Source of the DNA: JOPF133 sp035505095
GTDB taxonomy: Bacteria > Acidobacteriota > Terriglobia > Bryobacterales > Bryobacteraceae
Direction of reading: 5' to 3'
Assembly (NCBI GenBank): GCA_035505095.1
Contig: DATJRE010000533.1
Location: forward strand, 27,975-91,974
Length of the DNA stretch: 64,000 nucleotides
Of this stretch, positions 27,520 through 34,911 are shown piece after piece. The position numbers were made by a program, and so were the translations under genes. Each line of letters opens with the position of its first letter. The first letter of the stretch is position 1. The notes beneath the pieces were generated by a model. The model saw nothing but the letters and a program-made list of their open reading frames with translations. It had not been told where the DNA came from and searched no databases.

Positions 27520-28156
27520 CCAATACGCGCGCGTGCTGACCGTGGCCTTGCTGTTGCAGGGCGGCGTTTTCTACGCCCTGGCGATGCGCGCCGAGAAGAC
27601 CCCGCCCGTGGCGCCGCTGTCCACGTTTCCGATGTCTCTGCCGGGCTACCGGATGGTGCGCGAAATCCCCACCCCGCCGGAAATTCTGGACATCCTGAAG
27701 GCCGACGACACCCTCACCCGCGAGTACGTTGGAGATTCCCGCACCCCCATCATCTTCTACATCGCGTTCTTCAAATCCCAGCGCTATGGGCAGGCGCCGC
27801 ACTCCCCCAAAAACTGCCTGCCCGGCGAAGGCTGGGAGCCGGTGGATTCGGCCACCATCCAGGTCCCCGTGACGGGTTGGCCGCGGCCCATCGCGATCAA
27901 CCAGTTCGTGGTGGAACATGGCGACGACAAAGAGGTTACGCTGTACTGGTATCAGAGCCACAACCGCATCATCGCCCACGAGTTCGCGGCCAAGTTCTGG
28001 CTGGTGGTGGATTCCATCCGTTATAACCGCAGCGACAGTTCCCTGGTGCGGGTGATTGTGCCGGTGCGCGAAAACGATGTGAATGGCGCCACGCAGATCG
28101 GCGTGAACTTCGTTCAGGCCATGTTCCCGGCGCTGCTCCGCCAGTTGCCGCAATAG
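27503..28156 (+). CDS. EpsI family protein (exosortase-associated)
   Basis: The 217-residue protein has one N-terminal membrane helix and an EpsI domain: FPMSLPGYRM, a Y....R.PI.FYIAFFKSQR segment, SPKNCLPGEGWEPVDS with a conserved Cys, and VTLYWYQSHNRIIAHEF. EpsI domains occur fused to, or directly after, exosortases and act with them in exopolysaccharide-linked protein sorting; the exact role is not established. Translation starts at GTG 27503 inside the end of the exosortase gene, with GGAGG 7 nt upstream, so the two are coupled. Confidence 0.88.
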   Translation: MNFLHSQYARVLTVALLLQGGVFYALAMRAEKTPPVAPLSTFPMSLPGYRMVREIPTPPEILDILKADDTLTREYVGDSRTPIIFYIAFFKSQRYGQAPHSPKNCLPGEGWEPVDSATIQVPVTGWPRPIAINQFVVEHGDDKEVTLYWYQSHNRIIAHEFAAKFWLVVDSIRYNRSDSSLVRVIVPVRENDVNGATQIGVNFVQAMFPALLRQLPQ

Positions 28157-28444
28157 CCGCCGGGCCCCCAAGCCCATAGTCCCCATCCGACCGGAAAACC
28201 TGCCCGTCCACGGTCCGCCGGCCACGAATCCGCGGGCCCGCAGCGGCCGGAAAAGCAACCCGGCAGCGTAGGCCGTCCGCAGCGGACCGCAAAAATCTCT
28301 CCGCCGGTGCCTGCCTGCAAATTTAGCGCTCACTTTAGATACTTTTTGACGCTGACTCTTGGGCTTCGGGGGGGCGGCATTTTGCGGCCTTTTTACCGTT
28401 CTTCCCCGTCAGAAACCATCTAAACTGTCAATTTAGGGTTCAGT

Positions 28445-28456
28445 AGTACCGGTACT
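28445..28456. promoter_or_regulatory. 12-bp perfect palindrome, possible operator
   Basis: AGTACCGGTACT is self-complementary over 12 bp and lies 67 nt upstream of the proposed kinase ATG. It may be bound by a dimeric regulator; no family is identified. Confidence 0.35.
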
Positions 28457-28464
28457 GGTAGCTT

Positions 28465-28486
28465 CTTTGTGTAATTGGGCACAAAG
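28465..28486 (+). promoter_or_regulatory. Stem-loop in the kinase leader
   Basis: CTTTGTG (28465-28471) and CACAAAG (28480-28486) can pair as a 7-bp stem with an 8-nt loop, 36 nt before the proposed start. It could be an RNA hairpin in the 5' leader or a DNA operator. Confidence 0.35.
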
Positions 28487-28522
28487 GGTGAGGAAAGGAA
28501 CAGGCGATTGGGTGTACGATCC

Positions 28523-30112
28523 ATGAATGAATCCTATTCGGATGGCCAGAGGATGTCTGTAGCCCTACACGTTCTCTACATCGGGGACAGCGGCGCCGGA
28601 GCCGTACACGCGGAGTTGACCCGCGGCGGCTACGATCCCATTTTCCAGCATGTCTCCGGTGAGGCCGAGTTGCTGAAGGCCTTCTCCTCGCGCTTCGATA
28701 TCGCCATCAGCGATTTTGTGGTGGGCGACTTCGGAGCCCTGGCGGCATTGCGGATCATCCAGGACCGCGGCATCGACCTGCCCCTGATCGTGGTTTCCGG
28801 AAAGGCCGACGAGTCCGACGTGCAGGCCGCCCTGAAGGCCGGCGCGGCCGATCATCTGGGCCGCCGCAACCTGATGCGCCTGAATGCCGCCGTGGAGCGC
28901 GAGCTGCGCGGCGTGCGCATGCGCCGCGAGCGCGTGCGCCTGGAAGAGCAGTTCCGGCAGGCCCAGAAGATGGAGGCGGTGGGCCGCCTGGCGGGTGGGG
29001 TAGCGCACGATTTCAATAACCTGCTGACCGTCATCACCGGCTACAGCGACATGCTGCTGGCCAGCCGCGATTTGAAGGATTCGCAGCGCACGGCGCTCGA
29101 GGAAATCCGCCGCTCGGCCGAACGCGGCGGCGCCCTCACTCACCAGCTCCTGGCTTTCAGCCGCCGCCAGCCCCTCGAGGCGCGCTCGGTGCGCATCAAC
29201 GACCTGGTGATGCAGCTCCAGAAACTACTGCGCCGCCTGATCGGTGAAGACATTGACCTGGTGACCATTCCCACCGCCAGCGAGGATTCTGTGGAAGCCG
29301 ACCCCGGCCGGCTGGAGCAGGTCATCATGAACCTGGCCGTGAACGCGCGCGACGCCATGCCCCACGGCGGCCAGCTCACCATCGAAACGGCTCTGGTCAG
29401 CCTGGACGAGAGCTTCTCCGCCAAGCGCCTCGGCGTCCGCCCCGGCAGGCACGTGGTAATCGCCATCACCGATACCGGCGTGGGTATGGACGAAAAGACC
29501 CAGAGCCACCTGTTCGAGCCGTTCTTCACCACCAAAAGCCCCGGCCAGGGCACCGGCCTGGGATTGGCCACCGCCTACGGCATCGTTCGCCAGAGCGGCG
29601 GCGCCATCGCTTTCCAAAGCGAGGTGGGCAAAGGAACCACCGCGCGCATCTACCTGCCGCTGGCCGAGGCTCGCAAACGCACTCCGGCGGTGGAAGAAGC
29701 CGCCCCTCAGGCGCCCCTCACTGGCGCCGAGACCATCCTGGTGGTGGAGGATGAGACGCGCGTCCGTAAGCTCATGGCGGGTGTGCTGGCCGCCCGCGGC
29801 TACCGCGTGCTGGAGGCCACCCGCGGCGAAGAGGCCATCCGGCTCTGCCAGGAGCATTCCCCGGAAATCGACCTGGCCGTGGTGGATGTGGTGATGCCGG
29901 AAATGAGCGGGCCGGAATTCGTCCGCCGCGTGTGCCCGTTGTGCCCGCACATGCGCGTGCTGTTCATCTCCGGTTACACCGACGAGGCCATCGTCCACCA
30001 TGGAATCGAGGAATCCGGCGCGGCGTTTCTGCAGAAGCCCTTCCTGCCCGACGCGCTGGCCCGCAAGGTCCGCCAGGTGCTGGATTCGCGCAGCAACTCG
30101 GCCAACGAGTAA
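28523..30112 (+). CDS. Hybrid sensor histidine kinase with receiver domains at both ends
   Basis: The 529-residue cytoplasmic protein has an N-terminal receiver-like domain (HVLYIGDSG; phospho-site candidate Asp in DIAISDFVV). A coiled linker follows, then HisKA with the phospho-acceptor His in GGVAHDFNNLLTVITGYSDM. The HATPase domain shows an N box NLAVNARDAMPHGG, G1 DTGVGM and G2 GTGLGLATAYGIV. A C-terminal receiver domain has Asp in AVVDVVMPEMSG. There is no membrane helix or PAS domain, so the input is probably phosphorylation of, or contact with, the N-terminal receiver. I take the ATG at MNESYS; a TTG 48 nt upstream extends the frame, and a later ATG is also possible. No output regulator is adjacent. 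Confidence 0.85.
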   Translation: MNESYSDGQRMSVALHVLYIGDSGAGAVHAELTRGGYDPIFQHVSGEAELLKAFSSRFDIAISDFVVGDFGALAALRIIQDRGIDLPLIVVSGKADESDVQAALKAGAADHLGRRNLMRLNAAVERELRGVRMRRERVRLEEQFRQAQKMEAVGRLAGGVAHDFNNLLTVITGYSDMLLASRDLKDSQRTALEEIRRSAERGGALTHQLLAFSRRQPLEARSVRINDLVMQLQKLLRRLIGEDIDLVTIPTASEDSVEADPGRLEQVIMNLAVNARDAMPHGGQLTIETALVSLDESFSAKRLGVRPGRHVVIAITDTGVGMDEKTQSHLFEPFFTTKSPGQGTGLGLATAYGIVRQSGGAIAFQSEVGKGTTARIYLPLAEARKRTPAVEEAAPQAPLTGAETILVVEDETRVRKLMAGVLAARGYRVLEATRGEEAIRLCQEHSPEIDLAVVDVVMPEMSGPEFVRRVCPLCPHMRVLFISGYTDEAIVHHGIEESGAAFLQKPFLPDALARKVRQVLDSRSNSANE

Positions 30113-30113
30113 T

Positions 30114-30147
30114 CGCCGGCGGGCCGCCCGATCGCGAGCCGCCGGCG
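30114..30147. terminator. GC-rich hairpin between convergent genes
   Basis: A 9-bp inverted repeat, CGCCGGCGG with CCGCCGGCG, has a 16-nt loop just after the kinase stop and before the convergent gene end at 30167. It has no T-tract, so it could act as a factor-assisted terminator for either strand. Confidence 0.4.
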
Positions 30148-30166
30148 CACGGTCGGGCAGCGCCGA

Positions 30167-30727
30167 TTAATGCTTGGCATTATAGATCCGGCCGCCTAAC
30201 TGGTTCTGTTGCTGGTTGACCTGCTGCTTCTCGCCGGTCGTGAGCTTGCCGCCATTGGCCTGGCGATCGGCGCGGACTTCCTGGTTCACCCCTGCCTCGC
30301 CGTTCTCCAGCCGCGCGGCCTTCCCGGCGCTCAGTTTGCCCGATGCGATGCCGTTGCCGATCCGCTGCTGCTGATTGGTCTGCCGCTGGCCCACTTCGCT
30401 CTTGCCGTAATTCTGCCTGGCGGCATTGTGCTTGTCGGTATAGATCTGCTTGCTCAGATGGTTCTGCTGCTGGTTGACGGTCTTCTTTTCCTGTCCGGTC
30501 AGCTTGCCGCCGTCGGCACTGCGGTCGGCTTTGACTTCGTGGTTGATGGCCGCCTCTTTGGTTTCCAGATTGGCCGTTCCGCGGGCCGTCAGCGACCCGG
30601 ACTTGACCCCTTGCGCGATGCGCTGTTGCTGGTTTTCGGCACGCTTGCCGACCTCGGATTTCTGGGCATACGCCGCAGTCCCTATGGCCAAAACAGCCGT
30701 GAACGTGAAAAGCAATGAATGTTTCAT
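30167..30727 (-). CDS. Secreted protein with two tandem ~80-residue modules
   Basis: The 186-residue protein has a signal peptide (MKHSLLFTFTAVLAIGTAAY, cleavage after AQ). Two copies of one module follow, at residues 23-101 and 109-186. Each begins KSEVG.R..NQQQRI..G, continues SG.L(T/S)A, then ADR.A(D/N)GGKLT..EK, VNQQQN and I(Y)..KH. The ADRSADGGKL stretch resembles a calcium-binding DxDG loop, but this is weak. Single-module relatives occur as small secreted proteins in Proteobacteria and Acidobacteria, with no known function. It is extremely rich in Gln/Asn. It is expressed leftwards from the 30728-30991 intergenic region. Confidence 0.8.
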   Translation of the reverse strand: MKHSLLFTFTAVLAIGTAAYAQKSEVGKRAENQQQRIAQGVKSGSLTARGTANLETKEAAINHEVKADRSADGGKLTGQEKKTVNQQQNHLSKQIYTDKHNAARQNYGKSEVGQRQTNQQQRIGNGIASGKLSAGKAARLENGEAGVNQEVRADRQANGGKLTTGEKQQVNQQQNQLGGRIYNAKH

Positions 30728-30991
30728 CGGAATCTCCTATCCGCAATTCCTGTTTGCCTCATGGGCATCACGAGAGGTTAAGCGCAATTGCGCTCCGAAA
30801 GTTTCTGCGGCCCGCGTTAATGATGTTTCATGGAGTTTCCCGGGACTGGCGCAAAACTTTTTCGCGCGCGCCGGGTTGCCTTGAGCTTCCACTTGCGCCT
30901 ACTCCGGCGCTATGCTAGTTTTGAAAATCATTTTCGGGCCGGTGGAGCAGGTGTGCCATGGGCTTCGTGTCCATCCAAGAGTCAAAGAACG

Positions 30992-31669
30992 ATGAGGGTC
31001 GCGGTAATCAATCTGGTGCGATCGACGGATCGCCGGGAATGGATCGAATCCAACCTGGCAAGAATCGGATTGACCTTCGAGATCTTTGCCGGAGTAGACG
31101 CATTCCGTGGTGAACATGTAGGCATCTCTCGATACAATGAGGCTGCCGCCCGGCGCGACCTTCATCGGCCGATGGCCGCCGGCGAGATCGGCTGCTTTGC
31201 CAGCCACTACCTTCTCTGGCAACGATGCCTGAGTGCGCGAGAACCCTTGGTGATCATGGAAGACGATGTGGACGTGGACTACGCGTTTCTTCTCGCGCTG
31301 GACAACGCCTCGAAACTCATATCGAGATTTCCCTTGATCCGTCTCGGTCTCACCAGGGAAGGGGACGGCACCGCGCCGATGCTCTGTCTCCCGGATGACT
31401 TTCAACTGGTCTTGCTTGGATCGTGGACATTTGGCACTCAGTGTTACGTCCTGTCTCCGATTGGGGCGAAGGCCCTCCTGGAACACGCCGCGGTCTGGTC
31501 GTTACCACTCGATATCTATGTGGATCGCGCCGAGATCCACGGAATCGGCAATTACGGACTACGCCCGTACTTCGTGACCCATGCCGACCAATCCGCCGGT
31601 CTTCCCTCGGTGATCGGAGACGAGCGCTATGGCGAGTGGCCCGCAGAGACCTCAACCGCGCCGGCGTAG
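30992..31669 (+). CDS. Glycosyltransferase family 25 protein
   Basis: The 225-residue protein matches the GT25 (LOS beta-galactosyltransferase-like) family. The start VAVINLVRSTDRREWIESNL is typical, as are AGEIGCFASHYLLWQRCL, the metal/nucleotide site VIMEDDVDVD, and GTQCYVLSPIGAKALL near the C terminus. It would transfer a sugar to a surface glycan or lipooligosaccharide; donor and acceptor are unknown. The upstream open frame lacks a plausible start. The ATG at 30992 gives the family's usual N terminus, although no strong ribosome site precedes it. It stands alone, with no other glycan genes beside it. Confidence 0.85.
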   Translation: MRVAVINLVRSTDRREWIESNLARIGLTFEIFAGVDAFRGEHVGISRYNEAAARRDLHRPMAAGEIGCFASHYLLWQRCLSAREPLVIMEDDVDVDYAFLLALDNASKLISRFPLIRLGLTREGDGTAPMLCLPDDFQLVLLGSWTFGTQCYVLSPIGAKALLEHAAVWSLPLDIYVDRAEIHGIGNYGLRPYFVTHADQSAGLPSVIGDERYGEWPAETSTAPA

Positions 31670-31703
31670 ACCTGGACGGGCAAAGCGCCTGGCGCGATTC
31701 CAA

Positions 31704-31730
31704 TTGACCGCGGCCCGGATGTCGTAGTCT
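31704..31730 (+). promoter_or_regulatory. Putative promoter TTGACC..TAGTCT
   Basis: TTGACC (31704-31709) and TAGTCT (31725-31730) are 15 nt apart, and the -10-like hexamer ends 6 nt before the ATG at 31737. The spacer is short, so the -35 assignment is tentative. The TANNNT-N6-ATG pattern recurs in this window. Confidence 0.35.
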
Positions 31731-31736
31731 AAGACT

Positions 31737-32252
31737 ATGCGCAAAATCCTTTCGAGCGCCCTCTACGCGATCCTGGGCATCCTGCTTCTCCAGGCCGCCG
31801 AACCCTCGCTGCGAATCGAAGGCGTCTCCGGCCGCGACGGCGTCGCCAAACCGGCACTCACTCTCACCCTAAGCGACCTGGCCGGCATGCCCCGCACCAA
31901 GGTCCAGGTGCGCACCCACGACAACCAGGATCATACCTACGAAGGGGTGCCGCTGTTTGAGATTCTCAAGCGCGCCGGAGTGCCGTCCGGCGAAGCTCTC
32001 CGCGGAACGCTGCTCACGCGGTACCTGGTGATGACCGCGCACGATGGCTATCGGGTCCTGTTTTCGCTGCCCGAACTGGACCCGGCCTTCAGCGACACCC
32101 ATGCCTTGCTGGCCGACCGCATGGATGGCGCGCCGCTTCCCTCGCAGCAGGGGCCGTTCCGCCTGGTGATTCCCGGCGAGAAGCGCGAAGCCCGCTGGAT
32201 TCGCATGGTGGAGCGGATCGACGTGCTCAGCGCGCCGGAAGCGATGCGCTGA
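31737..32252 (+). CDS. Small exported protein with molybdopterin-oxidoreductase (SUOX) fold
   Basis: The 171-residue protein has an N-terminal signal/anchor (LSSALYAILGILLLQAA). A single Oxidored_molyb-like domain follows with LTLSDLAGMPRTKVQV, YEGVPLFEILKRAGVP, YLVMTAHDGYRVLFSLPEL, and GPFRLVIPGEKREARWIRMV. It corresponds to the sulfite-oxidase fold but lacks the long molybdopterin-binding half and the catalytic Cys seen in SuoX/MsrP. It is probably a cofactor-free relative in the periplasm. The function is unknown. No partner gene is recognised nearby. Confidence 0.75.
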   Translation: MRKILSSALYAILGILLLQAAEPSLRIEGVSGRDGVAKPALTLTLSDLAGMPRTKVQVRTHDNQDHTYEGVPLFEILKRAGVPSGEALRGTLLTRYLVMTAHDGYRVLFSLPELDPAFSDTHALLADRMDGAPLPSQQGPFRLVIPGEKREARWIRMVERIDVLSAPEAMR

Positions 32253-32356
32253 AAATCCCGCCCGGCCCGCGGCCCGCGGCTGCGACGAAGATTGGCGGCC
32301 AAGATTGAACTTGCAAAACCGCGAGGCGCGGAGTATGGTCACAGGGAGGAGGGGGC

Positions 32357-33376
32357 ATGGAAAAATGGAAGCGTCCGCTGTTGGCGATTTGCGGGTTTGC
32401 TCTGCTGGCGGCGGCCTTTGAACGCACCACCCAGCAGGGAGTGATGACCAATGCCGCCCGCGCGTACCTGAATGCGCTGACCCCGGAACAGCGCGCCCGC
32501 ACCACATTCCCGTTTGAAAGCCAGGAGCGTATGAACTGGCACTTCGTTCCGCTGGAGCGTAAGGGCGTGGCCTTGCGCGAGATGAACTCGGCGCAGAAGC
32601 ACCTGGCCGAGGCGCTGCTTTCGGCGGGCCTTTCCGAGCAGGGCATCATCAAGGCGCACACCATCATGAGCCTCGACCAGATCCTCAAAGAAATGGAAAA
32701 GGGTACCGGCCCCGAGCGCGACCCGGAGAAATATTACATGTCGATCTTCGGCGAGCCTTCCGACCAGGGCACCTGGGGGTACCGCTTCGAAGGCCACCAT
32801 ATCAGTCTGAACTTCACGGTGGCCAACGGCCGCATCGCGTCCACTCCCAGTTTCTTCGGCGCCAATCCGGCGGAGGTGAAGGAAGGTCCGCGGGCCGGGT
32901 TGCGGGCCCTCATGCGCGAGGAGGATATCGGCCGCGAGCTGATCAAATCCCTCAGCGAATCGCAGCGCCAGACGGCGATTGTAGATAAGACCGCGTATAA
33001 GGACATCATTACTTTCGATTCCCGCAAGGCCGCCCTGAACGGGCAGCCCAACGGTCTGCAAGTGTCCAAGATGACGCCCAAAGAGAAGGAGATTCTCACC
33101 GGGCTGGTGGAGGAATACGCCGACGATTTCCCGCCGCAGATTGCCAACATGCGCATGGAGCAGTTCCGTAAGACCGAGGCCAACGCGTGGTTCGCCTGGG
33201 CGGGCGGCATCGAGAGCGGCCAGCCGCACTATTACCGCATACAGACGCCGGTGTTTCTGATTGAGTTCGACGACACCCAGAATAACGCCAACCACATCCA
33301 CTCCGTGTGGCGCGATTTCAACGGCGATTTCGGCGAGGACCTGCTGGCCGAGCACTACCAGGCCAGCCACCGGTAA
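32357..33376 (+). CDS. DUF3500 family exported protein
   Basis: The 339-residue protein has an N-terminal hydrophobic signal (LLAICGFALLAAAF) and matches DUF3500 across its length: ALTPEQRARTTFPFES, ERMNWHFVP, RKGVALREM, WGYRFEGHHISLNFT and a C-terminal QTPVFLIEFDDTQNNANH with the HSVWRDF tail. The family is exported and of unknown function. A strong GGAGGAGGGG ribosome site lies just upstream of the ATG. The conserved His/Asp/Glu pattern suggests a metal site, but this is conjecture. Confidence 0.88.
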   Translation: MEKWKRPLLAICGFALLAAAFERTTQQGVMTNAARAYLNALTPEQRARTTFPFESQERMNWHFVPLERKGVALREMNSAQKHLAEALLSAGLSEQGIIKAHTIMSLDQILKEMEKGTGPERDPEKYYMSIFGEPSDQGTWGYRFEGHHISLNFTVANGRIASTPSFFGANPAEVKEGPRAGLRALMREEDIGRELIKSLSESQRQTAIVDKTAYKDIITFDSRKAALNGQPNGLQVSKMTPKEKEILTGLVEEYADDFPPQIANMRMEQFRKTEANAWFAWAGGIESGQPHYYRIQTPVFLIEFDDTQNNANHIHSVWRDFNGDFGEDLLAEHYQASHR

Positions 33377-33474
33377 GCGGCTTCCGCGAATCGGGACCAA
33401 TCCGCAAGCGGCGCTCAGCAGGCTCTTCCATTCTGGAGCGCTGCGTTCCATGCTGGTCCAAAGCCACCGTGTGG

Positions 33475-33480
33475 TAGCAT
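33475..33480 (+). promoter_or_regulatory. -10-like TAGCAT
   Basis: TAGCAT ends 7 nt before the ATG at 33488. It matches the TANNNT pattern seen before several genes here and favours 33488 over 33479 as the start. Confidence 0.3.
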
Positions 33481-33487
33481 GATCCGG

Positions 33488-34237
33488 ATGTCATCCGGCA
33501 TTGGTTACGCGATCCTGCTCCTTGTCGTCCTCATGGCGCTGATCGCCGGTCAGGCGACGGGCGCGCGCCGGAAGATGAACCGGCAGTCAGTGATGACTGA
33601 CGGGCCTCACCCTTTGAAAAACCTTCAGCCTTTGGCAGCCTACGACTGCGACGAAAGCGGAGTCTTCCGGCGGACGCGCTGGTTTGCCGGCGGAATGTTC
33701 GGCTTGTGGATGCTGGTTTTCTCGTTCTTCGTTCCGCCTCCCCCATTCCAGCAACCTCTCATCATCCGCGTCACCGCGTGTGCGGCGGCCGGACTGTGCT
33801 TTGGCGTCTTCATGGCTGCATCAATCCGAGGTAGAGCAAGGAGCGCCGCGGAGGGAGTCTATACGGGCAAGCCGAATTTTATCGCCCCGCCCCCCGCCGA
33901 TCGCCAGTTCCGTTATCAATTGCCTTGCTCGTGGGCCACCGCGCAGATCGCCTCTTTCGGAGTGCTCTATCTCGGCCGCGAAGGTTTGCTCCTGGTGGCC
34001 TACCGGCTGGACCGCCGCAATCCGCCTCCCGTCGAAATCGGCCCGCCCGATGCGATCCGGTGGAAGCTCGTTGATCCCGCAAAGCGCAGCGCGTGGCAGC
34101 GCTTCCGCGTCCCGCACCCGTCGAAATGGATTGAAATCTCGTGGGGCGAATCGCGGGCGCACCTGGGCGTTCCGCGGCCGGCCGATACTCTCGAGAGATT
34201 CCGCGCGGCGCTGGCTGATCTTCAGGCTAACTCGTAA
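33488..34237 (+). CDS. Hypothetical membrane protein
   Basis: The 249-residue protein has an N-terminal membrane helix (GYAILLLVVLMALIAG) and two further helices around residues 75-115 (MFGLWMLVFSFFVPP and ITACAAAGLCFGVFM-like). A soluble C-terminal half of about 120 residues follows, with aromatic and basic residues, perhaps a PH-like fold. No family is recognised. The start could also be 9 nt earlier at 33479. The gene ends 16 nt inside the convergent EutC gene. Confidence 0.65.
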   Translation: MSSGIGYAILLLVVLMALIAGQATGARRKMNRQSVMTDGPHPLKNLQPLAAYDCDESGVFRRTRWFAGGMFGLWMLVFSFFVPPPPFQQPLIIRVTACAAAGLCFGVFMAASIRGRARSAAEGVYTGKPNFIAPPPADRQFRYQLPCSWATAQIASFGVLYLGREGLLLVAYRLDRRNPPPVEIGPPDAIRWKLVDPAKRSAWQRFRVPHPSKWIEISWGESRAHLGVPRPADTLERFRAALADLQANS

Positions 34238-34911
34238 CCTGTCGTCGACAAGTGAATCCCTGAGATCCTCCGCAGGCGCGCCTGCTGCATCAGGAACGAT
34301 AACTGCCGGGCCGCCACCTCGTAACCGATGCCCTCCGTGTGCACGTTCGAGATGCAGTTCCGTTCGGCATCCGTGCGCCCGGGACGCGGGTCCCATGTGA
34401 GATAGATACCCAGGCTATCCGGGGAAGTTAGTCCGGGGCGTTCGCCGATCATCATCACCACTAACTTAGCCCCGAGTAACTCGCCGATTTCGTCTCCGAT
34501 GGCGACGCGTCCTTGTAAGACCACGCTCAGTGGCGCCATCCGCCAGTCCGCCAGGTAAGGCCGGAGAGCTTCCAATAACGGCACGGCGTGACGGTGCACC
34601 GCCGGAGCCGAAAGACCATCGGCAATCACTAGGGCGGCTTCGTAATCGCCCTTCACCAACTCTTGGCGCGATTCGCGGCTCAGCCGCCGCCCCAAATCGG
34701 GACGCTGCAGGTAAGTGGCGCGGTCCCCGGCGGCGCTGGTCAAAAGCTGATGGGGTACGCCTAACGATTGCGGATCGAGCGGCTGGTAAACCGCGTCCCG
34801 TGCGCGGGCGTGATCCAGGCGGAAGCGCAGCAGTTCGGCGGTGGGCAGGCTGTGGCCGGTGCGCCCCAGGGCTACGCGCGCCGGTGTGAACGACCTCAGG
34901 TCAATAGCCAT
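34222..34911 (-). CDS. eutC: Ethanolamine ammonia-lyase small subunit
   Basis: The 229-residue protein shows EutC signatures: LRSFTPARVALGRTGHSLPT, LDHARARDAVYQPLD, YLQRPDLGRRLS, VIADGLSA, and GERPGLTSPDSLGIYLTWDP with RNCISNVH near the end. With EutB it forms the adenosylcobalamin-dependent lyase that splits ethanolamine into acetaldehyde and ammonia. It is slightly shorter than enteric EutC because the N-terminal extension is missing. Its start overlaps the 3' end of eutB by 16 nt, so the two are translationally linked. Confidence 0.93.
   Translation of the reverse strand: MAIDLRSFTPARVALGRTGHSLPTAELLRFRLDHARARDAVYQPLDPQSLGVPHQLLTSAAGDRATYLQRPDLGRRLSRESRQELVKGDYEAALVIADGLSAPAVHRHAVPLLEALRPYLADWRMAPLSVVLQGRVAIGDEIGELLGAKLVVMMIGERPGLTSPDSLGIYLTWDPRPGRTDAERNCISNVHTEGIGYEVAARQLSFLMQQARLRRISGIHLSTTGYELA

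Larger units (their letters stand above)
28157..28522 (+). other. Intergenic leader upstream of the hybrid kinase gene
   Basis: No gene is seen. The interval becomes T/A-rich towards its 3' end and carries a 12-bp perfect palindrome and a 7-bp stem-loop (listed separately), so it probably holds the promoter and regulatory region of the kinase gene. Confidence 0.45.
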
